DNA from: Rhinopithecus roxellana
Lineage: Eukaryota; Chordata; Mammalia; Primates; Cercopithecidae
Assembly: GCF_007565055.1 (NCBI RefSeq)
Contig: NC_044553.1
Coordinates: forward strand, 44,753,420 to 44,817,419
DNA length: 64,000 bases
Direction: 5' to 3'
Positions 1 to 13,323 of the stretch are shown here, one piece after another. Position 1 is the stretch's first letter, and each line of letters starts with the position of its first letter. The notes beneath the pieces are model-generated. The model did not search any database, was not told the origin of the DNA, and worked only from the letters and a program-made list of their open reading frames with translations. A program made the position numbers and the translations under genes.

Positions 1-1170
1 TGTTGGAAATTGAAATCAAGGTTTCAACCTGAGAAAGTTGGTGTCTCAAATAATGCTGATGCTCTGTGACGTTATAAATGGGTAAGATGAATGAAATACA
101 GGCCTGTTTTAACTTATCTGGAGAAATGGAAACTTTGGTAGGTCAGAGAGAGGAAATAACCTTTATCTGCCGTGCAGTTAATCGCAGAGATGGCTATGAC
201 CTTAGAGACCTTAGACCAGTGTGCTCATGCGCCTGTCTTCAGGCAGTGATTACTTAGATTTCACTTATGAACATGTTGAACTCTCTCTAGGACTTTAAGC
301 TCTTTACAAATGGCACTGTACCTTGTTCAACTTGTACATTCAGTGACTGTAGGCGATCAGTGGTGGGTACTTCAATGCTTAATTGGATTCTCTTCTGTGA
401 CATTTTATAGTCATGGAAATGAGGCTTGGAGAAGTTGTGGCTGCTTCAGGTCACACAGACCGACCCAGGGGCTGCCCTGGGACCAAGACACCCACTCCTG
501 CTCAGCCTCCAGTGTTCCTTCTATTTAGGCCACTTTCAGAGGTCCCAGTGCGGTTGGGATACGTCAGTACCAGGCATAGCATTTCATTAAGCTACCGCCT
601 AAGGATGCACAATGTGGGATGCTTTTAGTGTGTGACCAGGGATTTTGTGGCACATGGCAGATTTTCCTAGATGTGAAGTCTTACTCCGCAGAGCCTTGCT
701 ATAACACCATTAATTGTCAAAGCCAGGGCCAGGCAGGGGCTGCCAGGCTCTCCAGATCCTCAACAGTAGGTCAGTAGGAGCCTTGGCAGGGGACCTCCCC
801 CTACTCCTGATGAGCTGGCCCCAGGGATGGACCAAGTCTCTGTGACTCATACCCAAGAGGGCTTCTCAAAATCACGAGTCACCTGGGTAGATGTGGGTAT
901 CTTAGGGGTTAGGCTGGGGTCCCCAAGGTCAGAGTACCCTGGCAGATGCAGTGCTTGTGGTCCAGTAAATGACAGCAGGTGACTTGGCTAGGGGTGGAGG
1001 GAGTGAGACTCTCATTAGATAGGTCCTGGAGGGCAACCTGAAGCCCAGAGTGGATCAGTTGAGGGCTGGGCCCCCGATGTGTGTGGGGCAGGTGTTGCAG
1101 CTTCATCAGCCTGCAGTGTTCCAGGGCTCGCTCAGGGCAGGCTGGCTAAAGGCTTGGAGTGGAAGGGGTG

Positions 1171-1527
1171 TGTATTAGTCTGTTGTCATGCTGCTGATTA
1201 ACACATACCCAAGACTGGGAAGGTTTAGTTGGAGGTTTAGTTGGACTTACAGTTCCACATGGCTGGGGAGGCCTCACAATTATGGTGGGAGGCAAAAGGC
1301 ACATCTTACATGGCAGCAGCAAGAGAAAATGAGGAAGACACAAAAGCAGAAACCTCTAATAAACCCATCAGATCTTGTGAGACTAGTTCACTATCACGAG
1401 ACTAGTACGGGAAAGACCGGCCCCCATGATTCAATTACCTTCCCCTGGGTCCCTCCCACAACATTCGGGAATTCTGGGAGATACAATTTAAGTTGAGATT
1501 TGGTAGGGACACAGCCAAATCATATCA
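1171..1527 (-). mobile_element. MaLR (MST/THE1-type) solo LTR, antisense to CGNL1
   Basis: Reads TGTATTAG at the left and CATATCA at the right, the reverse complement of the TGATATGG...CTAATACA ends of MST/THE1 LTRs. Between them are the recognisable blocks on the opposite strand (ACTGGGAAGG, CACAATTATGG, ATGGCAGCAAGAG, TTGGTAGGGACACAGCCAAA). Flanking five-mers GGGTG (1166-1170) and GAGTG (1528-1532) match 4/5, fitting an aged 5-bp target duplication. No internal retroviral sequence is attached, so it is a solo LTR. Confidence 0.85.
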
Positions 1528-1734
1528 GAGTGGTATGGGGTATTCACAGTTATTGAGCAGCTGCCCCCGTGCCCTGCCTGGCGTTGCGCTGAGTACTTCC
1601 TTAGATACTCTCATGCTGGGAGTGGCATGGCATTGCTCTTCCAGTTTACAGAGCAGGAAACAGAACCTCTGGGTTCACTGCTGGTCATTGACAACAGCAG
1701 GACGATGATGATGATAACGATGACGAGGGTTAGC

Positions 1735-1985
1735 AGAATCACTCCTGTTTACTCAGTGCACAGTGCACGCCTGGCCACATGCTATGTATTTTACACACGT
1801 TACATTTCATCCTCACTGCCACCCTGTATGTCAGGTGCTATCATTGCCCTTTCAAAGTGGAGGCGATTACAGCTCAATAAAAGGTAATTGATGGGCTCAG
1901 AGTTGCATGGTTGGTGGGCGGCTGAGCCAGGATTTAAACTCAAGTCTGTCTGACTCTGGGAGCCCGGGCTCTTTCCTTGCTACAG
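1735..1985 (-). repeat. MIR SINE
   Basis: Contains the MIR order on the minus strand: GCTATGTATTTTACACACGTTA, then TCATCCTCACTGCCACCCTGT, then GGATTTAAACTCAAGTCTGTCTGACTC. It is diverged and slightly rearranged by small indels. The family assignment is from remembered consensus, so the borders are approximate. Confidence 0.75.
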
Positions 1986-2099
1986 CCCCACTTGTCCTTG
2001 GGGCTGAAGCTTGTGATGAACTCCAGGTTTTGTTTTTAATGGATGTGAACTAGGTGGGTTGAATCTACAAGTATAATAGTAGGTCTTTACGTGATGTGA

Positions 2100-2465
2100 T
2101 AGGCTAGATGATGCTGCAATAATAAACAGCCTCCAAAGCTCTATAGCTTCACGAAGAAAAGCTTATTTCTTGCTCATGCTACACATCCAGTCATGGCAGG
2201 GTTGGATTTAGTTGCTTTGTTCCTGAGTCTCTGGGGGACCCAGGTGTTGGCGGTCTCTGCAGTGGGGTAGGAGGAGGATATGGTAAATTACTAATGGGCT
2301 CTTGGAGCTTGTACCTGGACATGACACATGCCACTTCTCGCATTTCCTTGGCCAAAGCTAGTCACATGGTCACTCCTGACTTCAAGGGGGCAGGAAAGCA
2401 GATGGACGTGCCTGGAGGAGAGAAGAACTGGAAGTATTAGGTGAACAGCACTAATGATCCACACA
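2100..2465. repeat. Old interspersed repeat, family not assigned
   Basis: The run from GATGATGCTGCAATAATAAAC through TTATTTCTTGCTCATGCTAC, GGCCAAAGCTAGTCACATGG and TTCAAGGGGGCAGGAAAG to GTGAACAGCACTAATGA has the order of a widespread mammalian repeat that I recognise but cannot name with certainty (MaLR/LTR-like or DNA type). No coding potential is visible. Confidence 0.5.
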
Positions 2466-4234
2466 GTGATTCATGGGGCCTGTTTGGTCAGCACCCCAAG
2501 ATGGCTCCTTTTTAAAACAGATGAGGGCTGGCCCTAGAGCAGTCCTGGGGAAGGTCTTAGATTAGACTTGGTTACTCCATCCCTCCCCCTCTGTCTGTCC
2601 CAGCTTTTTTGAGGGAGGGAGTGACATTTTATTCTCCATTCAGAAAAGGAGGGACTGAGTGAGTCTTGCCAACAGCATGACTGGGAAACAATTGCTCTAA
2701 GAGGATGAGGGCCAAAAAGTCACCACACCTCCTTCAAGTCCTCTGTATAGACGGAAATCTGTGATTTATGCTCTGTAACTTCTGGGTGGTACATGGTAGT
2801 TCCTTCCTGGACACTGTTTGCTGTCTATACAGCGACTCCTCCTTTGACATTTGGCCCCATTATCTTTCATTTTTCTTGATCCGTGCCCTGAATGGATCCA
2901 TTAAGGACACGGCTTTTTAAGAAAGCCGAGCTGCGATTCAGAGAAGTTGTTACTTGCACAAAAACCTCAGTGTGGTCAGGTGACTATACCAGGATCAGGA
3001 CGTTTCTATTCTGGCCCTGTTCCCCTTGCCAGTCAGTTAGAGCTGGCTGTTGAGCCGGGTAGCCTGGCCTGCAAGGAGGAACCAGGGGACCGTGGGCTTT
3101 GTAGGAGCCTGGTCTACTCAGCTCTGTCTCAGGGAACAGCCTACTACTTTAAAGGAGGAAATAATAAAGGTCACTCTTGTCAGGTGTCTTAACCCTGTGT
3201 GTGCCAGAGTCAGCCTAAACACTTATAGCAGTCTTGGCCCAGGCTCTTGCCTACGGAGGCCATGTCCTTTTCTTTCTCCAGTCCCTGCTTAGCATCGCTC
3301 CGGTGGCCGTGGAAGTGTGGGGCAAAGAGAAAAGTTGACAGCTTTCTACATGGAAATTTGGTCTTGTTTGGGGCTGCAGGGAGGCACTAATGAGAAACGT
3401 CATTGGATTGAAAGTTCTTGGCCTCAGCATTTGTATTTAAGTTCTGAAAATGGTGTGATTTCTGTAATTCAGGATTGACTCTTTCAGCATTTGTGGATAT
3501 ATGGTAGCAGCAAAATGGGAAAGCTGAAGGACCCGTTTTCACAAATAACAAGACTTCTGGGCAGGGGTGCAGGGCAGAACTGTGGACTGGAGTAGGGCCT
3601 GTGAGCTTCCAGATTGAGCCTCTGGCAGCTTGTTTATCTTCTTTCTTCAAAAATCCTGTTGAACCTGTTGGACATGTGTGTGCTGACAGCAAGCTGATTT
3701 GTAATCATTTGTAAAGCCATGTGGTCTGTCTGTGACAGCGCTCTAACTGGGACTCTAACCCTTGCGTTTACCCGGCTCTCATCCCCCAATATTTTCCAAG
3801 TGACGCAGAGCCCTGGAAACAGGGCATTGTCTGGGTGGAGTCCCATCCTCCAGCCAGCAGCTCCTTGAAGGCGAACGGCACTGCAGGGGCATGTTGGGTT
3901 CTATAAACAGAACTTTTACATGCTGGTCACAAGGTTAGCTTAGACTGTGGCTCTCATGGTGAGGGAAATGGTGTCTTAGAAATATGATGTAAGGCTCTTT
4001 GTATCTCCTGGAAACTGGGGAACATTTTGTAAGAATTTTTCCAAGGAGTGGTGTTAAAAAAATAAAGCAAAGGCACAATGGAAGGTCTAAGGCTGTGTTT
4101 CAGAGAAACACATTTTCCCTCAAGCTACTGCCCCCACTTGGAAGAGCCTGGTCGCAACTAGCAGAGGTCACAAGCAAGGAGTCAGAACCGGGTTCAAGTC
4201 CTGGGTGTGTGACTTTTGTCTGCCTAACCTTAAG

Positions 4235-4395
4235 GTATTGCGGTCATTGACTGAGGTCTTACTGTGTGTCTGAAACATTGCTAGGTGCTTTGCATAATGT
4301 CTCAATTCATTTTTAGAATAACGAGAAAACTGAAGTTTCAACAAGAACAAGCAGGACCAGTTCAGGTCTGCTGACTCCAAGGCCTGCACTCTTTT
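4235..4395 (-). repeat. MIR SINE
   Basis: Shows ACTGTGTGTCTGAAACATTGCTAGGTGCTTTGCATAATGTCTCAATTC followed by GAAAACTGAAG and GGTCTGCTGACTCCAAGGCC, the minus-strand MIR arrangement. Diverged; edges approximate. Confidence 0.65.
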
Positions 4396-4665
4396 TGTTT
4401 TCTTTTGTTTTTATGAAGATAACATTCATATAACACAAATTCATTTTAAACATTTTACAGTGTGCACTGCAGTGGTTTTTATATATTCACAATTTGGGTA
4501 ACCACCACCACTATCTAATTCTAGAACATCTTCATCACCCCAAATAAAGCCCCTTTCATCTGAATTCCCCCTTTCTCTCATCCTTTGGCAACCACTCGTC
4601 TACTTTCTGTCTGTATGGATTTGCCTATTCTGGACATTTTGTATAAACAGAACAAGACTTGAACT
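4395..4665 (-). mobile_element. Old L1 (L1M) 3' UTR fragment, antisense
   Basis: Read on the plus strand it runs AACATTCATATAAC, TTCACAATTTGGGTAACCACC, AGAACATCTTCATCACCCCAA, CTACTTTCTGTCTGTATGGAT, TTGCCTATTCTGGACATTTTGT. This is the reverse complement of the 3' end shared by mammalian L1M elements. The same block recurs at 10390 and 61865. Confidence 0.8.
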
Positions 4666-6199
4666 ATGGAGCATGTTGTGTTTCGGAAAAGTCAAATCAC
4701 TTAACTGCTCCACGTCTATTTAGTTGCAGTGTATTGTGGTCACAGGTATTTTAATTTTCATCTCGGGTATCTCTGCAGGTTTACTGTGTGTCAAATGCAT
4801 CTGTGAGCAAATGTGAGGATTTTATTGTCGTAACTTTTGTCTTGGACCTATATCTTCATTACAGGCCACTCTGAGAGGGAATCTTAACTAGTTTTTTAAA
4901 GGGAAGCATGTTGACTTATTTCCTAAGGACATTATGAAGAAAACCAGAGACATTTTTAACCTATCTAGTCACTGAGTTGCTATAGGAAAAACTGGGTAAT
5001 TGAATATGATTAAAAGGGATTATCTTTTAGGTTGTTCTGTAAGCAAGAAAATTGCCACCAGGACAACAAAAACACAGGCTGTAAATAAAATCTTCATTAA
5101 GCAAGGTATATGTAAACTCCACGAGTATGGCAGGTTAGTGACCATAAGGAGAGAATGGTCCTCACCTCTAGATGCTGTGGCAGGGACATTGTTACAGATG
5201 GTTTAAATGGCAGCATTTGAAAATAAAATGTAAACATGAGGCAGTAGGAGTAAAACCTCTAGTCGTCTTAGCTCATTGAATTCCAATGCTGCGTGACTTC
5301 TTCAAGTTCATTCTAGAATCCCAGACTGTTAGAGCTGGCCAGGACATTGAAACGAGATAGACTTACCCTTTCGTGTTGCAGAGGGGTAAAGTGAAGGCAG
5401 ATGGAAGTTAAATGATTTGTCTGTTGTCATCATACGTGAATTGTTAGCGGGGTCTGGTCTAGAATTCACATCTTTTAACAAAAAGAAATTGAATATTGAT
5501 CCGTACGATTTTTGGCATTGGAATCAACTCTTCCTTGGAAATATTTGGGACCTGGGTGATGAATACCCTCTACTTCTTTGCCACTTCCTTTGCCACATTT
5601 ATTTCCCTCTCTCCCATGCACTATTTATTTGCATCCCCCCCAAACACAAACAAAAAGAGCTTATCACTGTATAACCAACTGAGTTCTGAACTGTAGCTAT
5701 GTCGGCAGAGATTGGTGTTGGCAATTTTGATAAATACAGTGAGAGAAAATTTGGAAACTCTGATGTTCTTCTTGGAGCATGGGATTTAAACATATTTTGC
5801 AATGGCTCAACCCCCTCTTGCCCAAAAAATGGTAAGTAGGCAAATCAAAAAGGAGGAAGGAAGGAACCCATCACTTTACATTACTAAAAGAATTTCGACT
5901 TTTTAAAGATTTGTATCTCTTTCTTCTTTGATTTTCTGATCTGTTTAGGTATTACCGATTATACCTTCTTTAAGGATGTGAACTGAATTCAGAGGGGGCA
6001 AGAGCTTTCAGAAGGAAGGTTGCAATGTGAGCTGGCTGCAAAGCCTGCAGTAGTGCACAAGCCACCTGACGTCGAATCCCAGGCACTGAGAGTCCTACCA
6101 GGAAGCATAAAGGATTTGACCAGTTAGGAGCTCAGCTCAAATCTCTGCAGGAAGGTCCTGAGAACTGAGAAGGGTCCCATCAGCCTAGACCTCACTGCT

Positions 6200-6345
6200 C
6201 AAAGGGGTATCCACAGACCAGCATCATTGGCATCACCTGGGAGCTTGTTAGAACTGCAGAGTCCTGGGTCCCACTCCAGAATTCCTGAGTCAGAATGAGT
6301 GTTTTAAGGAGATCTCTAGGTAATTCATTAAAATTTGAGAAGCCC
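6200..6345 (-). mobile_element. MER5A-like hAT-Charlie element
   Basis: CCACAGACCAGCATCATTGGCATCACCTGGGAGCTTGTTAGAACTGCAGAGTCCTGGG is the minus-strand reading of the MER5A body. It is non-autonomous and carries no transposase. A plus-strand copy of the same family lies at 56635. Confidence 0.75.
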
Positions 6346-7649
6346 AAGATTAGAGACCTTATGCCACGGAAATTAACAAATGATTGGGAGAAGGGATGAA
6401 GTATGCTAGTTAAGACTAAAATATATGCTGTTTCGGTACCTGGATAGTTGACCTTTGCTCAGTTGAGGGGGAAGCTGAAGACACAATACGGGGAACTTGG
6501 TTCCTAACACTCTCCGAGTGAGGAAGGGATGCATTATTGTGACCCAGGCCCTTATTGTGCAAATGAAAGCAGACATCCACAGCCATGGTGGTGAGAAGAC
6601 AGTCATTTCCCAGCAGATGAGCTGACCTAGGGGACGCTTCTAGTACCTCTCAGCTGGGAGCCTGCAGCCCCAACACACTGGGGCGTGGGGGTGGCCAGCG
6701 AGATGGAACTGATACGAACATTCCATTCTCTGGATGCCCCAGCCTCCACGCCTCAGCTGTTTTCACTCATTCAGCAAAAAAGAGAGACAGAAAGGAAACA
6801 AAAGCCGGCTGTGCAGGGGTGGGTGTTAATTAGTAAAACCTGATATGTCTGTGTATTGGGTCGGCACTAGGACAAGCAGGAGGCCCTCGCCCTGTGTGGT
6901 GACTTGTTGTCCATCAGGAGTGAGCCTATCCGAGGTGTCGGGTCCGTGTTCCTACAATGAGCACTCCTCAGCTTCCCGAGTCAGGCAGAACATGCAGATG
7001 GGGCCATTTATGGTGCCATGGGGGGTTTTGTGCTCATCTCCTGTGGCTCCAGGGGCCAGTGGGAACACTTCTAAATGTGGGTGTTAACCCATGAAAAGGT
7101 GGAAAATGTGCCGGCCTGCAGGCAGGTGATTATTTGCAATGAATGGCGGTATGGCAAAGACTGGGATTTCACTCTCTTGCGTATGTGTGATACAATTGTT
7201 ATAATTCTTTTTTCATTCTTTTAAAATTGGTAATTGGAGCATATGGCTAAAAGTCAACTATTTTTAAAGTAATGGAAATTTAGCAGTTCAGCATGTTGAA
7301 GCATGCTGTTTGGTTGTTTTAGAAGAATGTTTTTCTTAGATGTCATCAGTTTACCACACCATCCCTCGACTGGGAAATGGGGCTAAGATTTTAATAAATT
7401 AGCCAACCAAGAAACCCGACTTACCTTTGAAATCAGATGGGTGTCATCTTATTTGTGCAGTGCAGTCTCCCTGGAAGGACTATTAGAAGACCTCAGTTCT
7501 CTGTTTTGAGAAGTCTAGGCTTGATTTTTTCAGCTGGTAAAAAATGTGCAGGTAGTGGCCTGAAGCCAAGTGTGACGATTTGGAACCACAGCTGGTAAGC
7601 TGTGTGAAGTCTTCCCTTAAGCAGATGTGAGTTCAGTTGGCCTAGCAGT

Positions 7650-7860
7650 AATCACAAGGGCTACCACAAGAGCTGTCATCCCATTTAACTAGCTATTTAC
7701 AATAATGTACGAGGTGGGCAATTCATCCCCCTTCTTCAGAGAGGAAACGAAGGCTCTGTGAGGCCAGGCCCTGTGGAAGGTCCAGCAAGAGGCACAGCCT
7801 GGGTGTGGATCTGATCTGGCTGACTTCAGAGCCTTTGCTGTTTCCTCTAAACAGATAGAG
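7650..7860 (-). repeat. MIR SINE
   Basis: Reads CATCCCATTTAACTAGCTATTTACAATAATGTACGAGGTGGGCAA, GAGAGGAAACGAAGGCTCTGTGAGG and GGCTGACTTCAGAGCCTTTGCTGTT, following MIR on the minus strand. Diverged, so edges are approximate. Confidence 0.65.
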
Positions 7861-8479
7861 AAGCATTTTTAGAAGTATAAATGAGAATTCCATTCTTGAG
7901 GCGATTTATGTCTGTGTTACTCAGGATGGGACATGTGTCTGTGTGCTGGGTGGGCAAGGAGGAGAGTGCTTGGCAAAGTCACATGATAAAAGTGACACCA
8001 CTTCCTGGAATACCAAGAACACAGTATCCTTAATGTAAAAAGAGACATAGTAGAATGAAAAATGCTATGGTGTTGGATGCAAAATTTAGATTCATTTATA
8101 ATGGAAAAATCCAAGCCTTGAAAGCGGTTCTTTGCAGTCCCTTGGATGTCTCTCATAACCCCACACTGGACTCCTTTGCCTTAGGGTTGCTGGAGTGGAA
8201 AAGTTGGGGAAGCACTCGTGTAGTTGCAAGTCCTGGGCCATCTGGGCCTTTTCCACTCTCCCAGCTATATGTGGTGAAAAGGAATTGCTTAACTATGTAA
8301 ACCGGCGTGGGAGAGTTGGCGCTATGCTCTGTTTGTACAGCTGCTCCTGGGGCTCCGGCTCCGCTATCTTTCATGGCCCAGAAGTACCCATGAAAAGACA
8401 AAGGAAGGGTTTCTAGAGGCTGGAGGAGGTGAGAACTTGGCCGAGGAGGTGGGTTGTTCTCTGAGTTCCTGAGACCATT

Positions 8480-9130
8480 GATGGTCAGTCTTTTAAAAGA
8501 AAATGTATATTTATATTAAAAAATTGTAATACATGTTGAATTTCCATGGTTCAAAATTTAAAAATTACCAGAGGGTTTGCAATTGAAAACTTTCTTCTGC
8601 TGTTTTCCACATAGCCCCAGTTTCCTTCCTCATAGCCAGTCATTGTTACCAGTTTCTTGTGTAGCTAAGTAAATACATCTTTATCCCTCCTTACCTTTTT
8701 TTATACGCACAGAAGCATGCCATGTCTACTAATCTGTCTCTTGCTTTTTCCTCACTTTCTTGTTCTTTTTTTCTCCCAGCTGCACAAGATACCATTGACC
8801 TGATGTAATTTATTTAACTAGTACCTAATTGGCCTTTAGTAGTATGCAATCTTTTGCTATTAAATTGCTGCAATGAATAATCTCATGTATATGTCATTTT
8901 GCACACACGTGGGATAAAATGAGAGACGATAAGTTTCCGGTTCAAAGGAAATGTACATTGTCATTTTGATAGATACTACCAAATTGCCGTCCAGGAGCCT
9001 CATACCAGTTTCTAGCCCCACCAACAGTCGATGAGAACACGTTTCCTCACATTACACACACTGTGTTATCAAACCTTTTGACGTGGCTGCCTCAGAGCTG
9101 AAAAAATAATCTTGGTGTAATTTTTAGTGA
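8480..9130 (-). mobile_element. Old L1 (L1ME/L1M-type) fragment, antisense
   Basis: The plus strand shows, in order, CCATGGTTCAAAATTTAAAA, GTTACCAGTTTCTTGTGTA, TATTAAATTGCTGCAATGAATAA, ATGTCATTTTGCACACA, GATAGATACTACCAAATTGCC and CACTGTGTTATCAAACCTTTT. These are landmarks of antisense L1ME/L1M 3' sequence. There are no long open frames. Confidence 0.7.
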
Positions 9131-10920
9131 TGATCCAACCTTGAAAAATGATAGAAAATGGCACAGTTTTGTTACTTTTGCCTTCGTGGTGATGAATCTG
9201 ATGTGGTGTTTCCAACTTTTTGGAGTGGCAGAGGAATCGACTACCTGTACAAGTGAATAATAGTTAAAATATTGAAATGCAAATCCATATAATTCTTTTA
9301 AAACCAGACATCACATAGGTGATATGATATAGCCAAATGAATTATTAAAAACTGTGTGCTTTTTGGTTTTATTTATGATGGTGCTTCCTCTCTAATATTG
9401 TTATGACATAGAGGACTTGGGATCAGAGAATCGTAGAAACATAACACCAGCAACTTCAATGACTTCAGCAGTACTTGTCCCCAGGGACCGTCGACCTGAG
9501 TTGCTCTTTACCAGCTCTGTCTTGGTGCAGTTCTGCTGCCTTTGCCACATCCATGAGACACAAAGTCTCGTCTGGAAAAGATGATACATAGATGCAAGCA
9601 TCAGAGCACTTCAGAGCTGGGAGAACTTTGAAGGTCCTCTCCGCCATGTTTTTTTTCTTCACTGGGAAGTCATGGAGAAGAACTTACATGTAGTACTTGC
9701 CTTGAACAGAAGGATAGGATTTTTATTTTAGGTTCCATGACTACTGCAGGTGAATTAGGTATGGTTTCAGGAAAGGAAAGTTTCTTCTGTGGGCTTGATA
9801 TAGTGAGCTGGGTGTGTGGGGGTGCGGAAGCATGAAAATGGGAGAGGACTTTTCGGAAGATTTGCTAACACAGGCTCATGTTAAATTATTTGTAAACATA
9901 ATGTGAAGACATAGAGAAAAACATAGTATCACTTTACAAATAATAATAAAAAAGGACTAAGTGTCTCAATACACACAAGGTCTGCTAGAGTCATACTCAG
10001 GCCATGCCACTGAAAGTTAGGATTGGAATAAATCCCTGCCAGCCATAAGCTGAGTGAAGAACTTGCATGCCAAGTTCTAAACATCACAGTTCAGTCCAGG
10101 TTCCCTTATCTAACATGCTAAGGTGCTAGTTAGGCCCCAATCCAGGTTAAACCAGGTCTGTTATTCAGTATTCTCATTCTTCCTGAGATTTCTGGGTGAA
10201 TGAAAGGGTGCTGACCACACATGGAAGTGTTCTTTGCTTTACTGAAAGCTTTGGGCAGATGGTCTTGGGCCTCTTCTTCCCCTCTCTAACATCTCAGCAA
10301 ACCTCCAGACCACTGGGGTAAATGCATCATCTCTCTCCACCATCCCTACTCCAGCCCCAGGTTTCCCTTAACTTTTGTTTACCTTTTTTTTTTTTTAAAT
10401 AGCTATATTAAGATATAATTCATATAGCATGTAATTCATATACTTCAGCTATTGAAAGTATACAATTCAGTGGTATTAGTATGTTCACACAGTTGTATAA
10501 CCATCACCACAGTCAATGTTAGAACATTTTTGTCACCCCTAAGAAGAAATTCTATCCCCATTAGCAGTCACTCCTGGCCCTTCCCCCATATCCCTCCCTG
10601 TAGCAGCACTGGGCTATCACTAATCTGTTTTCTGTCTCCGTAGATTTACTATTCCAGACTTTCATATAAATGTTAATATGGGTTTGTGTGTGTGTGTGTG
10701 ATTGGCTTCTTTAGGATAATATTTTCAAAGTTCATCCATGTTGTGGTGTGTATCAGTATTTCATTCCTTTGAATGGCCAAATAATATTCCATTGTATGGA
10801 TATGCCACATTTTGTTTACCCATTCACTGTTTGATGGACATTTAGATTGCTTCCACTTATTGGAGACTGTGAATAATGCTGCTATAAACATTCATGTACA
10901 AGTTTTTATGTGGATATATG

Positions 10921-11239
10921 TTTTTTTCTTTTTCTTTTTCTTTTCTTTTTTTTTTTTTTTGAGATGGAGTCTCACTCTTGTCACCCAGGCTGGAGTGCAA
11001 TGGCGTGATCTTGGCTCACTGCAACCTCTGCCTCCTGGGTTCAAGTGAGTCTCCTGCCTCAGCCTCCCAAGTAGCTGGGATTACAGGCACCCACTACCAC
11101 GCCTGGCTGTTTTTTTGTATTTTTGATAGAGACAGGGTTTCACCATATTGGCCAGGCTGGTCTCAAACTCCTGACCTCAGGTAATCTGTCCGCCTCCCAA
11201 AGTGCTGGGATTATAGGTGTGAGCCACTGTGCCTGGTCC
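10921..11239 (-). mobile_element. Alu, antisense, nested in L1
   Basis: A T-rich tail complement (10921-10960) is followed by GAGATGGAGTCTCACTCTTG and a full dimer ending GTGAGCCACTGTGCCTGG. The L1 sequence continues on both sides. Probably AluS or older; the subfamily is not resolved by eye. Confidence 0.95.
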
Positions 11240-11570
11240 TTTGTTTTTATTTCTCTTAGCTATATACCAAGGAGTAAAATTGCCAGGTCGTACCGTAACT
11301 CTGTGTAACATTTTGAGAAACTGGCAAACTGTTTTCTAAAGTAGCTGCACCATTTTACATTCCTACTAGCAATGTGTAAGGGGTCTAATTCCTCTAAATT
11401 CTCCCCAATACTTGTTATTATCTGTCTTTTTTGTTGTAGCTAGCCTAGTGGATGTGGAGTGGTATTGCATTATGGTTTTAATTTGTATTTCCCTAATGAT
11501 TAATGACGTTGAATATGTTTTCATATGCTTATTGGATTTTGTATATTGTTCAGATCCTTTCCCCATTATT

Positions 11571-11866
11571 TATTTTTTTTTTTATGAGATGGAGTCTTGC
11601 TCTGTCACCGAAGCTGGAGTGCAATGGTCCCATCTCGGCTCACTGCAACCTCTGCCTCCGGAGTTCAAGCAGTTCTCTTGCCTCAGCATCCCAAATAGCT
11701 AGGATTACAGGTGTGCACCACCACGCCTGGCTGATTTTTGTATTTTAGTAGAAATGGGGTTTTATCATGTTGGCCAGGCTGGTCTTGAACTTCTGACCAC
11801 AAATGATCCGCCCACCTGGGCCTCTTGAAGTGCAGAGATTATGGGCATGACCCACCGCGCCTGGCC
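11571..11866 (-). mobile_element. Alu, antisense, nested in L1
   Basis: Poly-T followed by GAGATGGAGTCTTGCTCTGT, both Alu arms, and the end CCACCGCGCCTGGCC. L1 sequence flanks both sides, so it post-dates the L1. Confidence 0.95.
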
Positions 11867-13323
11867 TCCATTTTTAAAATGGGGTTTTAAATCTTTTTAT
11901 TACTGAGTTAAAGAATCATTTATATATTCTGGATATGAGTCCTTTATTAGATATAAGACTTGTGTTTCCTCTCATTCTGACAGTTGTCTTTTGACTTTCT
12001 TAGTGGCATCATTTGCAGCACAAAACTTTTAAATTTTGAAGAAGCTTAATTTATCTGTTCGTTCTTTGTCACTTGTACTTTTGGTGTTGTAGCTAAGTAG
12101 CCTTTGCCTCCAAGGGCACAAATATTTGTTCCTGTATTTAAAGAGTTTTATAGTTTTAGATTCTACATTTGGGCCTATGATCCATTTTGAGTTAATTTTT
12201 GCATATGGTATGAGGAAGAGGTCTAACTTCATTCTTTTTCATGTGGATATCCAGTTGTCATGGCACCATTTGTCAAACGCTATTCTTTCCCCCATTGAAT
12301 TGTCTTGGCACCCTTGTTGAAAAGCAGTTGGCTATAAATGTAGGGGTTTATCTCTGAACTCCCAATTCTGTTTCATTGATTTCTATGCCTACCCTCATGC
12401 CAGTACTGCCCTGTCTTGATAACTGTAACTTTGTCTCATATGTTAATGGGAGAGTTTGGGCAGAAATGGGCAACTTAGACTTTTTCTTTCCCTGGTCTGA
12501 CCAGTTACTGGATTCTTTAGATCCTTCCTTAAGTTTTCAACCACACTTTATTTCTTCTCTGTATATCTTTGTGACATGTCCCCTTGCTGGTTTCGTTAGG
12601 AGATGATATCCTGATAGACCTGAGAAATCCCAGCTGTCTGACACCTTAGTTTTCTCCTAGCAATGCCAGCTAACTTCATTCTAACTCAGTTGCTTGGCTC
12701 TGATAGGCTTTCTCTGTTGTATAGAGTTAAACATTTGGGCCATGAAACGATGCTCTGGTTCCTGAAACTCTCTAACTGGTTAGGTTCAGGATAGTAAGCT
12801 TACTGTACTATTAAGAGATGTAAAGATCTTTCCAAAAGATCCAAAGGCTATACTAGTGAGCAATTCTAGCAGATACTTCTCCCACGTGGGCTGTGATACA
12901 GACTTTCAAAGCCTAACCTTGTCCTCCCTGGGCCTTTCTTTTATTGCAGGTGTCTGTAGCATTGTGTTGTAGGCATAAGATTTGCTGATATTGGCATCTT
13001 TGTAGTAGTGGAGAAATGGAGGTCAGGCAAGAGATCTGCCTGCAGAGGTGGAACTCTGGACAGAACAAGTGTTAACTCACTTTTTTAACATCACTTCAAA
13101 TTGCTAAACCGAAGAATACAAAGCCCCTGTGACCTCTGGAATCAGCAATAACCACCCTGAGACTGTCATTCCTTTCTGTGGTGAATTGTGTGCAGCACAC
13201 CTAGAACTTATACTATGAACTGTATCCTAATTTAAGCTAATTTAAATTTCTCTTTTCTACTGGACATGAAAAACCCTGTACTCCAAAGCTGCCCTTCCTC
13301 AAGAGCTTCTATTAAAAAGCCTG

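Larger units (their letters stand above)
10390..12440 (-). mobile_element. Old L1 (L1M) 3' portion with ORF2 remnant, antisense, split by two Alus
   Basis: The 3' UTR occupies 10390-10670. On the minus strand, 10673-10891 still translates into an ORF2p C-terminus (KMWHIHTMEYYLAIQRNEIL). After the first Alu the antisense L1 resumes (TGCCAGGTCG, CAAACTGTTTTCTAAAGTAG), and after the second it continues (TTTATATATTCTGGATATGAG) to about 12440. The two Alus inserted into this older L1, which gives the relative order of events. It is a fossil without a functional reading frame. Confidence 0.85.

Noticed and set aside
10673..10891. Minus-strand 72-codon frame with MWHIHTMEYYLA
   Set aside because: Not a host gene: it is the C-terminal remnant of L1 ORF2 inside an old antisense L1 fragment.
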